NCBI RefSeq assembly: GCF_001542915.1
Contig: NZ_LNNH01000012.1
Location: 668,216-732,215 of the forward strand
Reading direction: 5' to 3'
Length of the DNA stretch: 64,000 nucleotides
Source of the DNA: Peribacillus simplex
GTDB taxonomy: Bacteria; Bacillota; Bacilli; Bacillales; DSM-1321
Made by a program: the position numbers and the translations under genes
The notes under the pieces: model-generated
Told to the model about the DNA's origin: nothing
Seen by the model: only the letters and a program-made list of their open reading frames with translations
The model's database searches: none
Shown here: piece by piece, positions 25,898 to 34,496 of the stretch
Layout: the number at the start of each line of letters is the position of its first letter
How positions within the stretch are numbered: position 1 is the stretch's first letter

Positions 25898-27039
25898 TTC
25901 AAGGCCTCCTCTTTCTTAACGGCTTCGATTACCGACACCATCAAATCTTGTTTCTGCGAATCAAATTGGCGATCCGTCATTTCTTGGTAAAACGATTCAA
26001 ACAGATCCAGTTCCGATTTCTGCTCATCCTTGATCGAGGAGAAGGCTTTTTTTCTTCTCAGATCGGTCAAATCCCATTTTCGCTCGAGGTGAAGTACATT
26101 CGGGTATATTTGGCGTAAGCGATTGATCGGATCGATGAGCGAGCCCTCATCATTCAAGGTTATTTTCAAGTAGTCATCCTGTTTTTGCAATCGATAAAAG
26201 GCAGGATCGAGCAGTTCTTCCATCGTTCCTGCTATTTCCCTCATATCAAGCTTAGGTGCCAAGGATCGATAGCTTAGTTCAAAGCTCCCATCCTCTTTCA
26301 TATCGACGACGGAAAGCGATTTTTTTTGCTTGGCCTCAGAGAATGAATATTTCAGCAACGATCCGGAGTAAAACACTTTAGGGTGACGAATGGCATCCGG
26401 ACTATGCAGATGACCAAGTGCCGTATAATCGAAAGCATCGAATAGGTCCGAGGTAACGCAGCCTGAACCACCTACTGACAAAACACGCTCCGAATCACTC
26501 GTTTTGCCGCCTAAAACAAACGCATGTCCGACAAAGACATTCGGTTCATCCTGATTGAGGTTCTCCGCGATCTTGCCGGTTATCCGCTTCATGGCGTCTT
26601 GATGGGAATGGATGCTATCATCTTCAAAAAGATGGCGGATTGTCCCTGGTTCAGCATACGGGACGCAATAAAAATTCACTCCCTTGATGCGGACCGGCTC
26701 ACATGTTTTTGTCAATTTCCCCTGAATGTATAACTGGCTATGGCGATACCATGATGAACCGAAGGAAAGCCGTTGTGCCGAATCATGGTTTCCTGATATG
26801 GCAACGATCGGAATGTTCATTTTCACATTGATCGTATAAAGGATTTCATCAAGAAGCTCCACTGCTTCAATCGGCGGGACCGAACGATCATATAAGTCCC
26901 CGGCAATCACGACCGCATCCGGTTTTTCCTCCTCGACTATATTTATGAATTGCAGCAGTGCATACCTTTGATCCTCAGTCATATGTACACCGTGAACAAT
27001 TTTCCCTAAATGCCAATCAGCGGTATGGATAAATTTCAT
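25894..27039 (-). CDS. sbcD: SbcD, Mre11-like nuclease subunit
   Basis: The 381-residue metallophosphoesterase has all family motifs: HTADWHLGK (about 4-12), GDLYDRS, GNHDSAQR, GHAFVLGG and ALGHLHSPD. It is the nuclease partner of SbcC, which starts within its stop codon. Start: ATG with GGAG 9 bases upstream. An extended -10 (TGCTATAAT) lies about 35 bases upstream and is probably the promoter of the pair. No LexA box was seen there. Confidence 0.95.
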   Translation of the reverse strand: MKFIHTADWHLGKIVHGVHMTEDQRYALLQFINIVEEEKPDAVVIAGDLYDRSVPPIEAVELLDEILYTINVKMNIPIVAISGNHDSAQRLSFGSSWYRHSQLYIQGKLTKTCEPVRIKGVNFYCVPYAEPGTIRHLFEDDSIHSHQDAMKRITGKIAENLNQDEPNVFVGHAFVLGGKTSDSERVLSVGGSGCVTSDLFDAFDYTALGHLHSPDAIRHPKVFYSGSLLKYSFSEAKQKKSLSVVDMKEDGSFELSYRSLAPKLDMREIAGTMEELLDPAFYRLQKQDDYLKITLNDEGSLIDPINRLRQIYPNVLHLERKWDLTDLRRKKAFSSIKDEQKSELDLFESFYQEMTDRQFDSQKQDLMVSVIEAVKKEEALK

Positions 27040-27072
27040 AATTTCACTCCGTCCTCATTTTTACTTACTATT

Positions 27073-27081
27073 ATTATAGCA
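27073..27081 (-). promoter_or_regulatory. Extended -10 promoter of sbcDC
   Basis: The minus strand reads TGCTATAAT, a perfect -10 with the TG extension, in front of sbcD. No good -35 is visible. Confidence 0.5.
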
Positions 27082-27157
27082 AAAATTCATAGAATAGCAT
27101 GGATTGGGCACAAACGTTCTAACTTTTACCATTCTTTCGAATCTGCTGTACAGATGA

Positions 27158-27201
27158 AAGAAGGGCTTCGGAATTATCCATTCCGAAACCCTCTTGAATT
27201 T
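27158..27201 (+). terminator. Orphan terminator-like hairpin (relative of repeat family A)
   Basis: The stem AGGGCTTCGGAAT / ATTCCGAAACCCT, followed by CTTGAATTTTTA, resembles the hairpins near 0.42 and 61.05 kb. No plus-strand gene lies directly upstream, so it may be a relic. Confidence 0.5.
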
Positions 27202-27204
27202 TTA

Positions 27205-27430
27205 TTGAATTGGTAGCAGGTAGGGAGGCTTGGTGGAGAAACGCTCCTTTTCACTGCGGGCACTTAGCTTTCTGCGGGAGGTCCCGTGAGCCTCCTTGGC
27301 TCTATGTGAAGTGCATGGCCTGCGGGGTCTCCCTTGGACTGTATTCGAAAGCGGGTCTTTCACCTTTCGCACCAGTCCACTCTCCGTTATCGTCCATTTC
27401 ACTGTTGGCAGTCAGGCTGATGGAGAATAC
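27205..27430. repeat. Gene-free GC-rich stretch, likely interspersed repeat
   Basis: The region between sbcD and the yneK terminator holds GC-rich blocks (CTGCGGGAGGTCCCGTGAG, GCCTGCGGGGTCTCCC) unlike the neighbouring AT-rich spacers. Short frames run on both strands without ribosome sites. It resembles the non-coding repeats scattered in some Bacillaceae genomes; this is recollection, not a search result. No gene called. Confidence 0.4.
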
Positions 27431-27435
27431 TAGGC

Positions 27436-27483
27436 AAAACAAAAAAACGGCAGACAAACTCCCATACGATCGGGTTTGCCTGC
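27436..27483 (-). terminator. yneK terminator (repeat family B)
   Basis: On the minus strand GCAGGCAAACCC pairs with GGGAGTTTGTCTGC and is followed by CGTTTTTTTGTTTTG. A near-copy follows the amidase gene near 52.69 kb. Confidence 0.8.
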
Positions 27484-27501
27484 AGCCGGTCCTTATTCAC
27501 C

Positions 27502-27930
27502 TTAACTGAATAAATGTTCATATGGACTCATATTCACTTCTCGTTCAGCCAATTTTTTTTGTAAGAACTTGTGATCACGCTTTGGTGTCGCGATGATATA
27601 TCCTCGGATCACCAGGTCCTCGGTAATATCCCCCGCTTTTTCCTTGATGGCCAATTCACCGATTTTCCCGGCAATCTTATGCCGGGCAACATCCCGAAAA
27701 AGTTCCGGTACAGGGCTCACTAAATCTTCAAGCAAATCCTTTTGCTGTTTTGTCCATAAGTGCTTGGTTTGATCCAAATAGTATTCTTCCCAATCCATAT
27801 CCGACTTTCCGTCTTCTTTAGGAAATCTTTTCAGGAACTTTCGAAACATGAAAAAGCCGCCAATGCTCATCAATATGATTAAAAGGACTACCCAAAATAG
27901 AATAAACCATAAAAACCAGCCACTAAGCAA
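27502..27930 (-). CDS. yneK: DUF2621 membrane protein YneK
   Basis: The protein has one N-terminal membrane span (GWFLWFILFWVVLLIILMSIGGFFMF) and a soluble, acidic C-terminal domain (DWEEYYLDQTKHLWTKQQKDLLEDLV, then IAGKIGELAIKEKAGDITEDLVIRGYIIATPKRDHKFL), the DUF2621 pattern of B. subtilis YneK. Function unknown. TTG was chosen as start because GGGGTGAT precedes it closely; an ATG 12 codons earlier has no ribosome site. In B. subtilis yneK likewise follows the ccd genes. Confidence 0.8.
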   Translation of the reverse strand: MLSGWFLWFILFWVVLLIILMSIGGFFMFRKFLKRFPKEDGKSDMDWEEYYLDQTKHLWTKQQKDLLEDLVSPVPELFRDVARHKIAGKIGELAIKEKAGDITEDLVIRGYIIATPKRDHKFLQKKLAEREVNMSPYEHLFS

Positions 27931-28007
27931 AGTATCACCCCATATGTATAGAATCGTCACTATCATTATAGACAGTAACCCATATCTTTACAAGACTGGC
28001 AAAGTAA

Positions 28008-28313
28008 TCATTCCGGCTCGTTCACTTCCAGTAGAACCAATGAAAAATCCCCGACTGCATTTTCTTCATAGAGATTTGTAACGGAAGTAGCATAATTATG
28101 AATTTCCGCTCGAAACTCCTCGTTCAGCTGCGGAATCTTTATATCGAATATCATTTGATAAAGCAGTGTTGTGATATCATGGTATTCCTCATTCGTTACC
28201 TTGAAATTAAAACTGACTTTTCTGATTTCTCCACCTTCAGATCCTTCTACAGTGTCAGCAAGAAAATCAGTAACAATCAGCCGAACATCATTTAAAATGA
28301 CCTCATCCACCAT
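28008..28313 (-). CDS. ykvR: DUF3219 protein YkvR
   Basis: This 101-residue soluble protein shows the DUF3219 pattern: FKVTNEEYHDITTLLYQMIFDIKIP (about 40-64) and IHNYATSVTNLYEENAVGDFSL (about 72-93), as in B. subtilis YkvR. Function unknown. The ATG has AAGGAG 9 bases upstream; a GTG three codons earlier touches the ribosome site. In B. subtilis ykvR is elsewhere, so its place here is a local rearrangement. Confidence 0.8.
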   Translation of the reverse strand: MVDEVILNDVRLIVTDFLADTVEGSEGGEIRKVSFNFKVTNEEYHDITTLLYQMIFDIKIPQLNEEFRAEIHNYATSVTNLYEENAVGDFSLVLLEVNEPE

Positions 28314-28390
28314 ATTATCCACATCTCCTTAAATGTTCTTTCAATCATGTTATCACTTGAAACTGCCCTAGCCAACGATTCAGTCTTGAA

Positions 28391-28433
28391 AAAATAAAAA
28401 AACGTGCAAAGGAATTCCCCGCACGTTTTTTTT
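28391..28433 (-). terminator. Terminator of the thiosulfate-uptake pair
   Basis: AACGTGC / GCACGTT arms are followed on the minus strand by a long T-run, just past the tusA-like stop. Confidence 0.8.
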
Positions 28434-28438
28434 ATTGA

Positions 28439-28666
28439 TCAATTTCCCTTTTTGACGATGATGCGCCATTTAGCATCATCGATCTGTTCGAACTCCGTAA
28501 TTTCATGACCTTCAGTGGCAGCCCAGCGCGGAATGCTTTCGGTTGCTTGGGTGCAATCGAAATTAATGATCAATTCCTCTCCCATTGCCATATCCACAAT
28601 TGCTTCTTTTGCTTCCACTAACGGGAACGGACAAACCATCCCTGTCGTCTCCAGTACTTTTGCCAA
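28439..28666 (-). CDS. TusA-family sulfur acceptor paired with YeeE (TsuB-like)
   Basis: The 75-residue TusA-type protein has the motif GMVCPFPLVEAKEAI (Cys at about residue 12). TTG is the likely start because AAGGAG lies 10 bases before it and the product then has the usual TusA length; longer readings run into the preceding gene. It follows the YeeE/YedE-type permease gene. In the TsuA-TsuB thiosulfate-uptake systems the TusA-like TsuB works with the permease to pass sulfur into the cell, so the same is inferred here. Confidence 0.82.
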   Translation of the reverse strand: MAKVLETTGMVCPFPLVEAKEAIVDMAMGEELIINFDCTQATESIPRWAATEGHEITEFEQIDDAKWRIIVKKGN

Positions 28667-28703
28667 GTGAAATCCACTCCTTGTTCGTATTTTTGCTGAA
28701 TTC

Positions 28704-29759
28704 TTAAGCAGCTTTGGAAGAACCAACCTTCTGCTTTTGCTTACGGATAATCGTGAAATAAGTAGCCACCCATGTACCTAGAAGGAAGAAGATAATCGCA
28801 ATCCAGCCTTGCCAGGCAAATAATGCAGAATTCACCAAGCCATTCCCGATTGTACATCCTCCTGCGACACTCGCCCCGAATCCCATGATTACACCGCCAA
28901 AAGCATTATTACGTAATGTTTTCATATCTGGCAGGCGCCAACGGAATTCCCCGCTTCCTTTTGCCGCTATGAAAGCCCCGAGGAAAATTCCCAATACTAA
29001 AAACGTCCCCCAATCGATTAACGCATCATCCCCGGTAATAAGGAAAGTCAGGATGTTCGCGGAAGGAGCCGTGATTCCGAGACCAAACATCCTGCCTGTC
29101 ATCGCACTTAACGGCCAGGCAATGATGGCAATCAGGCCAACCAACAATGCCGTAATAAATGGATGCCACCGTTTTTCGAATAATAGGTGAGCCAGCCCCT
29201 TTTTCTTCGGTTTCATTTGAAAGATTGGCAGTTTAGGCTTCCTTAATTCACGTATCACCAAGATGCCTACCGAAACGGTTACGAGGATCACAAGCACCCA
29301 AGGCGAAACATTCAATGTCTCGTGAATGTACGTGTCGCTTGTACGATAGGATAACAGATGATCCCCAGCCACTTTCCAGACACCGTACTTCGTCATGGCT
29401 GCTCCAAGCATATAACCAAAAAGAGCTACCCAGCTACCAATCATTCCTTCTCCAGCCCGGTACCATGTACCGGTAGCGCAACCGCCTGCGAGAACCATAC
29501 CGATACCGAATATAAAGCCGCCCACGATTGTTCCCAGCCATGGAAATCCATCATTTCCAAACTGAATGACCCCTGTGCCATTCAAAGCATAAACACCCAT
29601 ACTTTGTATCGCTATAACAACGAATGTAGCTAAAAACATCCGTCCATCTTTAGCTAAAATCAAATCACGATATGCACCAACAACACAGAAACGGCCCCTT
29701 TGAAGCACAAATCCGAGCATTAGCCCACATATAATCCCTAACACAATCATTTGTAACAT
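28704..29759 (-). CDS. YeeE/YedE-family thiosulfate permease (TsuA-like)
   Basis: The 351-residue, roughly 10-span protein has an internal repeat, each half carrying the family's cysteine motif (GFVLQRGRFCVVGAYRD near residue 16; AGGCATGTWYRAGEG near 92; AGGCTIGNG near 308). TsuA-type members import thiosulfate across the membrane through cysteine relays. Start: ATG with GGAGGAG 7 bases upstream; a TTG precedes it. It is paired with the tusA-like gene and forms the second sulfur module in this window. It lies downstream of the ccd genes but is separated from them by a terminator. Confidence 0.87.
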   Translation of the reverse strand: MLQMIVLGIICGLMLGFVLQRGRFCVVGAYRDLILAKDGRMFLATFVVIAIQSMGVYALNGTGVIQFGNDGFPWLGTIVGGFIFGIGMVLAGGCATGTWYRAGEGMIGSWVALFGYMLGAAMTKYGVWKVAGDHLLSYRTSDTYIHETLNVSPWVLVILVTVSVGILVIRELRKPKLPIFQMKPKKKGLAHLLFEKRWHPFITALLVGLIAIIAWPLSAMTGRMFGLGITAPSANILTFLITGDDALIDWGTFLVLGIFLGAFIAAKGSGEFRWRLPDMKTLRNNAFGGVIMGFGASVAGGCTIGNGLVNSALFAWQGWIAIIFFLLGTWVATYFTIIRKQKQKVGSSKAA

Positions 29760-29930
29760 CAACCGTCTCCTCCTCTAGTAAATTTATCATAATATTAATA
29801 TAATATAATTCAGATGAAATTACTAGGTTTACATTTTCTAAATCGCGCTGTTTTTCCAAATTAATTCCATATCCATCATCGATAGTAAGGGATTTACATC
29901 CTCGTCTTGCCCTTTACGCTCCCTAACAAT

Positions 29931-29972
29931 AAAAAAACCTGGGTCGCTTTGAAGATCGACTCAGGTTTTTTT
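29931..29972 (-). terminator. Terminator after ccdC
   Basis: AAAAAAACCTGGGTCG / CGACTCAGGTTTTTTT form a strong, nearly symmetrical hairpin with T-runs on both strands. The rest of the 270-base space up to the permease gene shows no gene. Confidence 0.85.
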
Positions 29973-30029
29973 GACTTCTTTTACTGGCATTCGTGAAAAG
30001 CAGGACATGCAATGAAATTCCACAACAAA

Positions 30030-30491
30030 TCAGCTGAAACTGGCTGCCTTCACCTTTTTATATTGATATAGCATCGCAATTCTCCAGGGGACGATCATAG
30101 CAAAAGCGAGTAAGAAAAACATTCCGCTCAAGACGCCTATTTCAAGGGTGCTCCCGAGCATAATTTTCGCGACGAGCCGAATCACCATAAGGCCAATAAG
30201 GATGAATATGAACGCTTTTGAGCGCAAAATGTAAATCTTTTCATCTCTCACTTCAAATTTTGAGGTTTTGATGAGCAAGATGGAAAATAGCATCCCTGCG
30301 ACTAGAGCCTCCAAAAATTCGTATCGAGAAACCCGGAACATGGGGAAAATAAACATCAAAGCTCCCGTACTCATGAATAACGGCGGCAAGATGATCTTCT
30401 TTTCGTTCACTGGTTTTTTTGTTTCCTTCATCCGCAACATGAAAACACCCATAGCCATCACGATCGCTATACCCGTTGATATATATATCAT
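30030..30491 (-). CDS. ccdC: CcdC/YneJ-family membrane protein
   Basis: The 153-residue protein has four or five membrane spans and belongs to the CcdC family (B. subtilis YneJ, DUF1453-like). Identification rests on its place after ccdA and yneI as well as on its pattern. B. subtilis CcdC is not essential for cytochrome c assembly and its role is unclear. Start: ATG with AAGGGATGG about 9 bases upstream. Confidence 0.82.
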   Translation of the reverse strand: MIYISTGIAIVMAMGVFMLRMKETKKPVNEKKIILPPLFMSTGALMFIFPMFRVSRYEFLEALVAGMLFSILLIKTSKFEVRDEKIYILRSKAFIFILIGLMVIRLVAKIMLGSTLEIGVLSGMFFLLAFAMIVPWRIAMLYQYKKVKAASFS

Positions 30492-30605
30492 CTCTTAACC
30501 ATCCCTTTTAACTAAAAATAGGTAAGTACCATAAAAAATTATATATGACTTCAATTAATAAACAAAGTATATATTACCTATTTAAGATAAACAAGGAGCG
30601 TGTAC

Positions 30606-30965
30606 TTAATCAAGCGCCCTATTGATGGCATCCACTACCCTGCTCTCGTCAAAAGGCTTGACGATAAAATCCTTTGCTCCAGCTTCTATCGCTTCGACAA
30701 CCATTTTCTGCTGACCCATTGCCGAGCACATTATAACCTTTGCAGCCCGAAATTCCTTTTTGATTTCTTTAACTGCATCCAACCCGCTCATGAGTGGCAT
30801 CGTTATATCCATAGTCACCAAATCAGGTTGAAGGTGTCGATATAGTTCAATCGCCTCTTCGCCGTTCTCCCCTTCACCGATCACTTCATGTCCAGCCTTT
30901 GATAAAATATTTGAAAGCGTCATTCTCATAAACTTAGCATCATCAACAATTACTATTCGGGCCAT
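30606..30965 (-). CDS. yneI: CheY-like single-domain response regulator YneI/CcdB
   Basis: The 119-residue receiver domain has all phosphorylation residues: the DD pair in IVIVDDAKFM (about 8-9), phospho-acceptor Asp in LVTMDITMP (about residue 53), CSA (Thr/Ser position) and Lys in FIVKPF. There is no output domain. In B. subtilis the same gene lies between ccdA and ccdC; no cognate kinase is known. Start: ATG with AGGAGG 7 bases upstream; readings starting earlier add an unlikely MLLEMRRKT. Confidence 0.88.
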   Translation of the reverse strand: MARIVIVDDAKFMRMTLSNILSKAGHEVIGEGENGEEAIELYRHLQPDLVTMDITMPLMSGLDAVKEIKKEFRAAKVIMCSAMGQQKMVVEAIEAGAKDFIVKPFDESRVVDAINRALD

Positions 30966-31174
30966 GGTCTTCCTCCTCATTTCCAACAACAAGATTCAAA
31001 AAAACTGCGTGAGAAATGTAATGATTTATCCAGTATGTATAGGATATAAAACTTTAGACCTAAAATCAAGAATTATCATCCAATTAATAAGTATAAAATC
31101 ATTTTTTTAAGGGTAATTAGACCTAATTACATTTAATCAGTTTGAATTTTTTTGAAAAACTAGCTTTTTATGGA

Positions 31175-31882
31175 CTAAAATCCGGTAAAGCCACCGAATA
31201 GTCTAGACAGGACTGCAATGATTTGGGTCATCCAATCAAAAAACAAAATGACACCCATTACAATCATGAGGTATCCGCCAATCTTCATAATGGATTGGCT
31301 ATACTTTTTGATCCACTTCAGCTTACCGACAAAGAACGATAATATGAAAAATGGTATGGCAAAACCTAAAATGTAAGCAGCCATATAGCTCATGGCGGCA
31401 CTAGGGTTCGTTGCGCCCAATGATATGACTGCCCCTAATAATGGACCTGCACAAGGTGTCCAGCCAGCTGCAAAGGCCAATCCGATTAATATGGAACCGA
31501 TATAGCCGCTCGGACGGTTTTTGAATTCGAATCGGCTATCCTTCATCAAGGATTTCGGCTGAAAAATTCCAACGATGAATAATCCAAAAACGATGATCAA
31601 AATGGCACCGATCTGACGAATTAATTCTTTATAATTGGTAAAGAATGATCCTAGATAGGTTGTACTGAAACCGATCGCAATGAAAACCAAGGAAAAGCCA
31701 AGCAGGAAAAATAAAGTATGCAGCATACTCCTTCTTTGTAGCATGGCGTTCTCCGATTTGATTTCCCCGACGCTCATACCCGTAATATAAGACAAAAAGG
31801 CTGGATACAGCGGTAGGCAGCACGGAGAAATAAAACTTAAAAAACCTGCGCCAAAGGCCAAAAATATATTTATGTCATTCAA
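31175..31882 (-). CDS. ccdA: CcdA, thiol-disulfide transmembrane reductant carrier
   Basis: The 235-residue, six-span DsbD-gamma-type protein has the two redox cysteines in [20 protein letters not shown] (about 16-35) and [12 protein letters not shown] (about 141-152). It carries electrons from cytosolic thioredoxin across the membrane for cytochrome c maturation and spore-related thiol reduction. The start is a TTG with AGGAG 9 bases upstream, as in many Bacillus ccdA genes. First gene of ccdA-yneI-ccdC; a trxA gene is also in this window. Confidence 0.92.
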   Translation of the reverse strand: MNDINIFLAFGAGFLSFISPCCLPLYPAFLSYITGMSVGEIKSENAMLQRRSMLHTLFFLLGFSLVFIAIGFSTTYLGSFFTNYKELIRQIGAILIIVFGLFIVGIFQPKSLMKDSRFEFKNRPSGYIGSILIGLAFAAGWTPCAGPLLGAVISLGATNPSAAMSYMAAYILGFAIPFFILSFFVGKLKWIKKYSQSIMKIGGYLMIVMGVILFFDWMTQIIAVLSRLFGGFTGF

Positions 31883-32027
31883 TTGAATTCACTCCTATGT
31901 ATATCAACCTATAAACATTGTAACAAATAAGATAACTGAATACATGTATGGGACTATGAAGATTCATTGACAGCTACTTACGATCCACAACAAATAAATC
32001 TGTTTGATCAATAAGATGAACACATAT

Positions 32028-32056
32028 TTGAATTCATTGGTCCAAGCCGATATAAT
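32028..32056 (+). promoter_or_regulatory. sigmaA promoter of ynzD-like gene
   Basis: TTGAAT, 17 bases, TATAAT: a near-consensus vegetative promoter 80 bases before the Spo0E-like start. Confidence 0.7.
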
Positions 32057-32135
32057 TGTTATATTCATACAGATTTTACAACCAGCTCACATTAAAGGGT
32101 ACCTTATAAAATGCTAGGGCCAGAAAGGAAATATA

Positions 32136-32309
32136 ATGGCTAAACAGAATGAATTCCTTGAACAAATCGAATTAAAGCGGAATGAATTGATAAAAGTCGT
32201 CGCTGAAGATGGTTTGAACTCAACTATTGCCGTGGAGTACAGCCAGCAGCTTGATCGATTACTGAATAAATATGATGAACTCTTTTATAAAACCGGTGCA
32301 GGTTTTTAA
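32136..32309 (+). CDS. ynzD: Spo0E-family aspartyl-phosphate phosphatase (YnzD-like)
   Basis: This short gene encodes 57 residues. The sequence EFLEQIELKRNELIKVVAED, then YSQQLDRLLNKYDEL, has the two-helix form and S-x3-D motif of Spo0E-like phosphatases, which remove phosphate from Spo0A~P and hold back sporulation. In B. subtilis ynzD lies between yneF and ccdA, which matches the position next to ccdA here. Start: ATG with AAAGGAA 5 bases upstream, and a good sigmaA promoter. It is convergent with a DUF4183 gene. Confidence 0.85.
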   Translation: MAKQNEFLEQIELKRNELIKVVAEDGLNSTIAVEYSQQLDRLLNKYDELFYKTGAGF

Positions 32310-32438
32310 TCGTTAGTATCGTGGATGTTACCCAGGGTAATCTCCAGCCGTATTCTCTCCTGTCAGTATCAGTATATGCTTCCTTTCCCGGAAGAACTCC
32401 TTTATTCATTCTTTCTCCTGATGAAATTCCTCCATAAA

Positions 32439-32470
32439 AACAGGCAGCACGTTCGCTGCCTGTTTTCTTA
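32439..32470. terminator. Bidirectional terminator between ynzD-like and DUF4183 genes
   Basis: ACAGGCAGC / GCTGCCTGT arms with A- and T-runs on the two sides, between convergent genes. Confidence 0.75.
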
Positions 32471-32497
32471 TTTTAACTTAAAGAAGGTCAGATGGAT

Positions 32498-32878
32498 TTA
32501 CGTTACAATATCGACATCCGAGGTAGGTGCGTAGTTTGTCACGACAAGAACGACAGGTGACCCTGCCAAAACGGATGAACCATCAGGAATGGTCAGCACG
32601 AGGCTGCCGACACCAGTAGCACCTGGAGTGTATGTGGATATATCCTCCATTTGCAGCACACCATTAATAAACACTTCAAATGAGCTGTTTTCAGCAGTCA
32701 ATACAGGAAGCACTGTAGCCGCACCGCCAGTGTCCGTCCAAAAGCTTGCAGGATCGATCGTCAGTTCAGTTGGACCTTCCAATGCTGCAGGCACCTCATA
32801 AAATAAACGGGTGATCAATGGATTTACACTAATCAGCGAGGTAGCCTCAATGGCTAATTTCATGATCTTTAACGGCAA
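32498..32878 (-). CDS. DUF4183 protein 1
   Basis: The 126-residue protein ends with the DUF4183 pattern: FEVFINGVLQMEDISTYTPGATGVGSLVLTIPDGSSVLAGSPVVLVV (about 68-114). DUF4183 proteins are frequent in spore-forming Bacillaceae, often beside exosporium or collagen-like genes, but the function is not established. TTG is the likely start because GAGGTG lies 6 bases before it. A second, divergent DUF4183 gene lies 140 bases away. Confidence 0.75.
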   Translation of the reverse strand: MPLKIMKLAIEATSLISVNPLITRLFYEVPAALEGPTELTIDPASFWTDTGGAATVLPVLTAENSSFEVFINGVLQMEDISTYTPGATGVGSLVLTIPDGSSVLAGSPVVLVVTNYAPTSDVDIVT

Positions 32879-33015
32879 TATATTCACCTCTCTTCTCTAT
32901 AAGCTATGACTTCAAGGACGGAAGTGTATAGACAAATTCCAAAAATGGTCCTCACGATAATCGGTATTTTATATAAAATATATAGGAGATAAGAAAAAGG
33001 GGAGAATTTAAGAAA

Positions 33016-33375
33016 ATGGACAATAAATATTGCCGTTTTATCAATGAGGATGAAGAAATCCCTAAACCTTTGTTGTTTTTCCCTGCATGCTCTTTCACGG
33101 AAGTTCGCACGAAAATCCCAAAACGTATCGTTGCATATGAATTTTATGCCGTCGCAAATGGATGCCAACGGGTTTTTGTTGAAGAAGATGGGATATCGGA
33201 CATTGAAAAACAGGTCATACCAGATCCAGCAACAGTATCTTATATCAATTTATTCATAAATGGCGTCCTGCAACCTCATGATAATTACACCGTTGAAACC
33301 GGAAAGCTTACATTGAATACCGCAGATGCCCCAATTAAAGGAACACCCATCATATTGCAAATGTTCATTATCTAA
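33016..33375 (+). CDS. DUF4183 protein 2
   Basis: This 119-residue protein shares the core YINLFINGVLQPHDNYTVETGKLTLNTADAPIKGTPIILQM with the divergent DUF4183 gene but has a different N-terminal region with two cysteines. Possibly a spore-surface protein by analogy with the family; not shown here. Start: ATG with GGGGAG 9 bases upstream. Confidence 0.72.
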   Translation: MDNKYCRFINEDEEIPKPLLFFPACSFTEVRTKIPKRIVAYEFYAVANGCQRVFVEEDGISDIEKQVIPDPATVSYINLFINGVLQPHDNYTVETGKLTLNTADAPIKGTPIILQMFII

Positions 33376-33499
33376 AAGGGAATGATCTCTTTGTAACCTC
33401 AATGTCATTGAAGTTAATGCTTTATTTACCCACCACCGGCTAAATAAAATGGAACTCCATATACTAACTCATATACACACAAGTACAGGGGGGACTATT

Positions 33500-34255
33500 T
33501 TGAAGACCATGATGATGACTTTCTCCGTTTTCTTTCTTCTTTTCTTCTGTAAAGCGAACCATATTGACGCCTTAACATCCAGCAGAGCGGTATACGAAAA
33601 AACTGGAAACGTTATTTGGGATGGAAAAACCAATGAAAAAATTGTCGCAATCACTTTTGATGATGGTCCACACCCTTCCTATACCCCTCAAATCCTGGAT
33701 ATATTGGCTAAATATAATGCCAAAGCCACGTTCTTTGTTTCAGGCAATAAAGTGAAAAGCAATCCTGGCATCCTCAAAAGAGAAATCAAAGAAGGACATG
33801 AAATTGCGAACCATACGTATCATCACTATTACGACAAAAATATGACAGCTGAATTATTATCTTCCGAATTGGACAAAACCGATAAAGTGATTTGGGATAT
33901 TGCCAAATACAAACCGACATTATACCGGCCTGTAGGTGGACTTCATAACGATATAATCATTAATACCGCAGTAAAAAAAGGATTCAAGGTTGTTTTATGG
34001 TCCTGGCATCAAGATCCCCAAGACTGGAAACGGCCGGCACCGAATAAAATATCCTCCCACATCATACATTCGTTACGGGCTGGTGACATCATTCTCCTCC
34101 ACGATTGGAGCGATCGTCCCCAAACGGTAATGGCTCTGGAACCGACCTTGGATTATCTATATAAAAACGGCTATAAGTGCGTGACCGTATCTGATCTATT
34201 ATTTCGTTCCAGTCAAAGCTCTCCCGGTTTTTTCCAAACATTCCCTGTCGAATGA
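33500..34255 (+). CDS. Polysaccharide deacetylase (PdaB/YlxY-like), secreted
   Basis: The 251-residue protein has a signal-like N-terminus (MMMTFSVFFLLFFCKANHIDA) and a NodB domain: TFDDGPHPSYTPQIL (motif 1), HEIANHTYHH (motif 2, metal-binding His pair), YRPVGG (motif 3), LWSWHQDPQDW (motif 4) and ILLHDW (motif 5). It removes acetyl groups from peptidoglycan N-acetyl sugars outside the membrane; in Bacillus such enzymes act in spore cortex formation. Motif 3 has Val where Pro is usual. Start: TTG with GGGGGG about 6 bases upstream. Confidence 0.87.
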   Translation: MKTMMMTFSVFFLLFFCKANHIDALTSSRAVYEKTGNVIWDGKTNEKIVAITFDDGPHPSYTPQILDILAKYNAKATFFVSGNKVKSNPGILKREIKEGHEIANHTYHHYYDKNMTAELLSSELDKTDKVIWDIAKYKPTLYRPVGGLHNDIIINTAVKKGFKVVLWSWHQDPQDWKRPAPNKISSHIIHSLRAGDIILLHDWSDRPQTVMALEPTLDYLYKNGYKCVTVSDLLFRSSQSSPGFFQTFPVE

Positions 34256-34371
34256 GCGTTTATGCAATGTTTCGCCGTTAGGTAACTAGCAAAGAAATGA
34301 TGTGATTGCTTTTTCCCTAACGGACAGCATCGCCATCTTGTTACGATTTTGCATGTAGAAAATAAATGAAT

Positions 34372-34400
34372 TTGACAAATCACATACAATCATTTATTCT
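34372..34400 (+). promoter_or_regulatory. sigmaA promoter of the DoxX-family gene
   Basis: TTGACA, 17-base spacer, TATTCT. The predicted start point falls within the first of several palindromic boxes. Confidence 0.75.
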
Positions 34401-34462
34401 TAATTCAAGATAATTTAATTCGAGATATTTTTTATGCTACACTATCTCGGATTAAAGATATC
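34399..34462 (+). promoter_or_regulatory. MhqR/YodB-like operator cluster upstream of DoxX gene
   Basis: Three related boxes follow the promoter: CTTAATTCAAGATA, TTAATTCGAGATA and TATCTCGGATTAAAGATATC. They resemble the quinone-responsive MhqR operator (TATCTCGAATTCGAGATA). This suggests repression relieved by quinones or diamide-like stress; the regulator is not in the window. Confidence 0.5.
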
Positions 34463-34496
34463 TAACTAACACATAAAAATTTAGGAGGAATCATAA

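Noticed and set aside
27210-27509. 99-codon plus-strand frame
   Set aside because: GC-rich repeat-like DNA, no ribosome site, and it runs through the yneK terminator.
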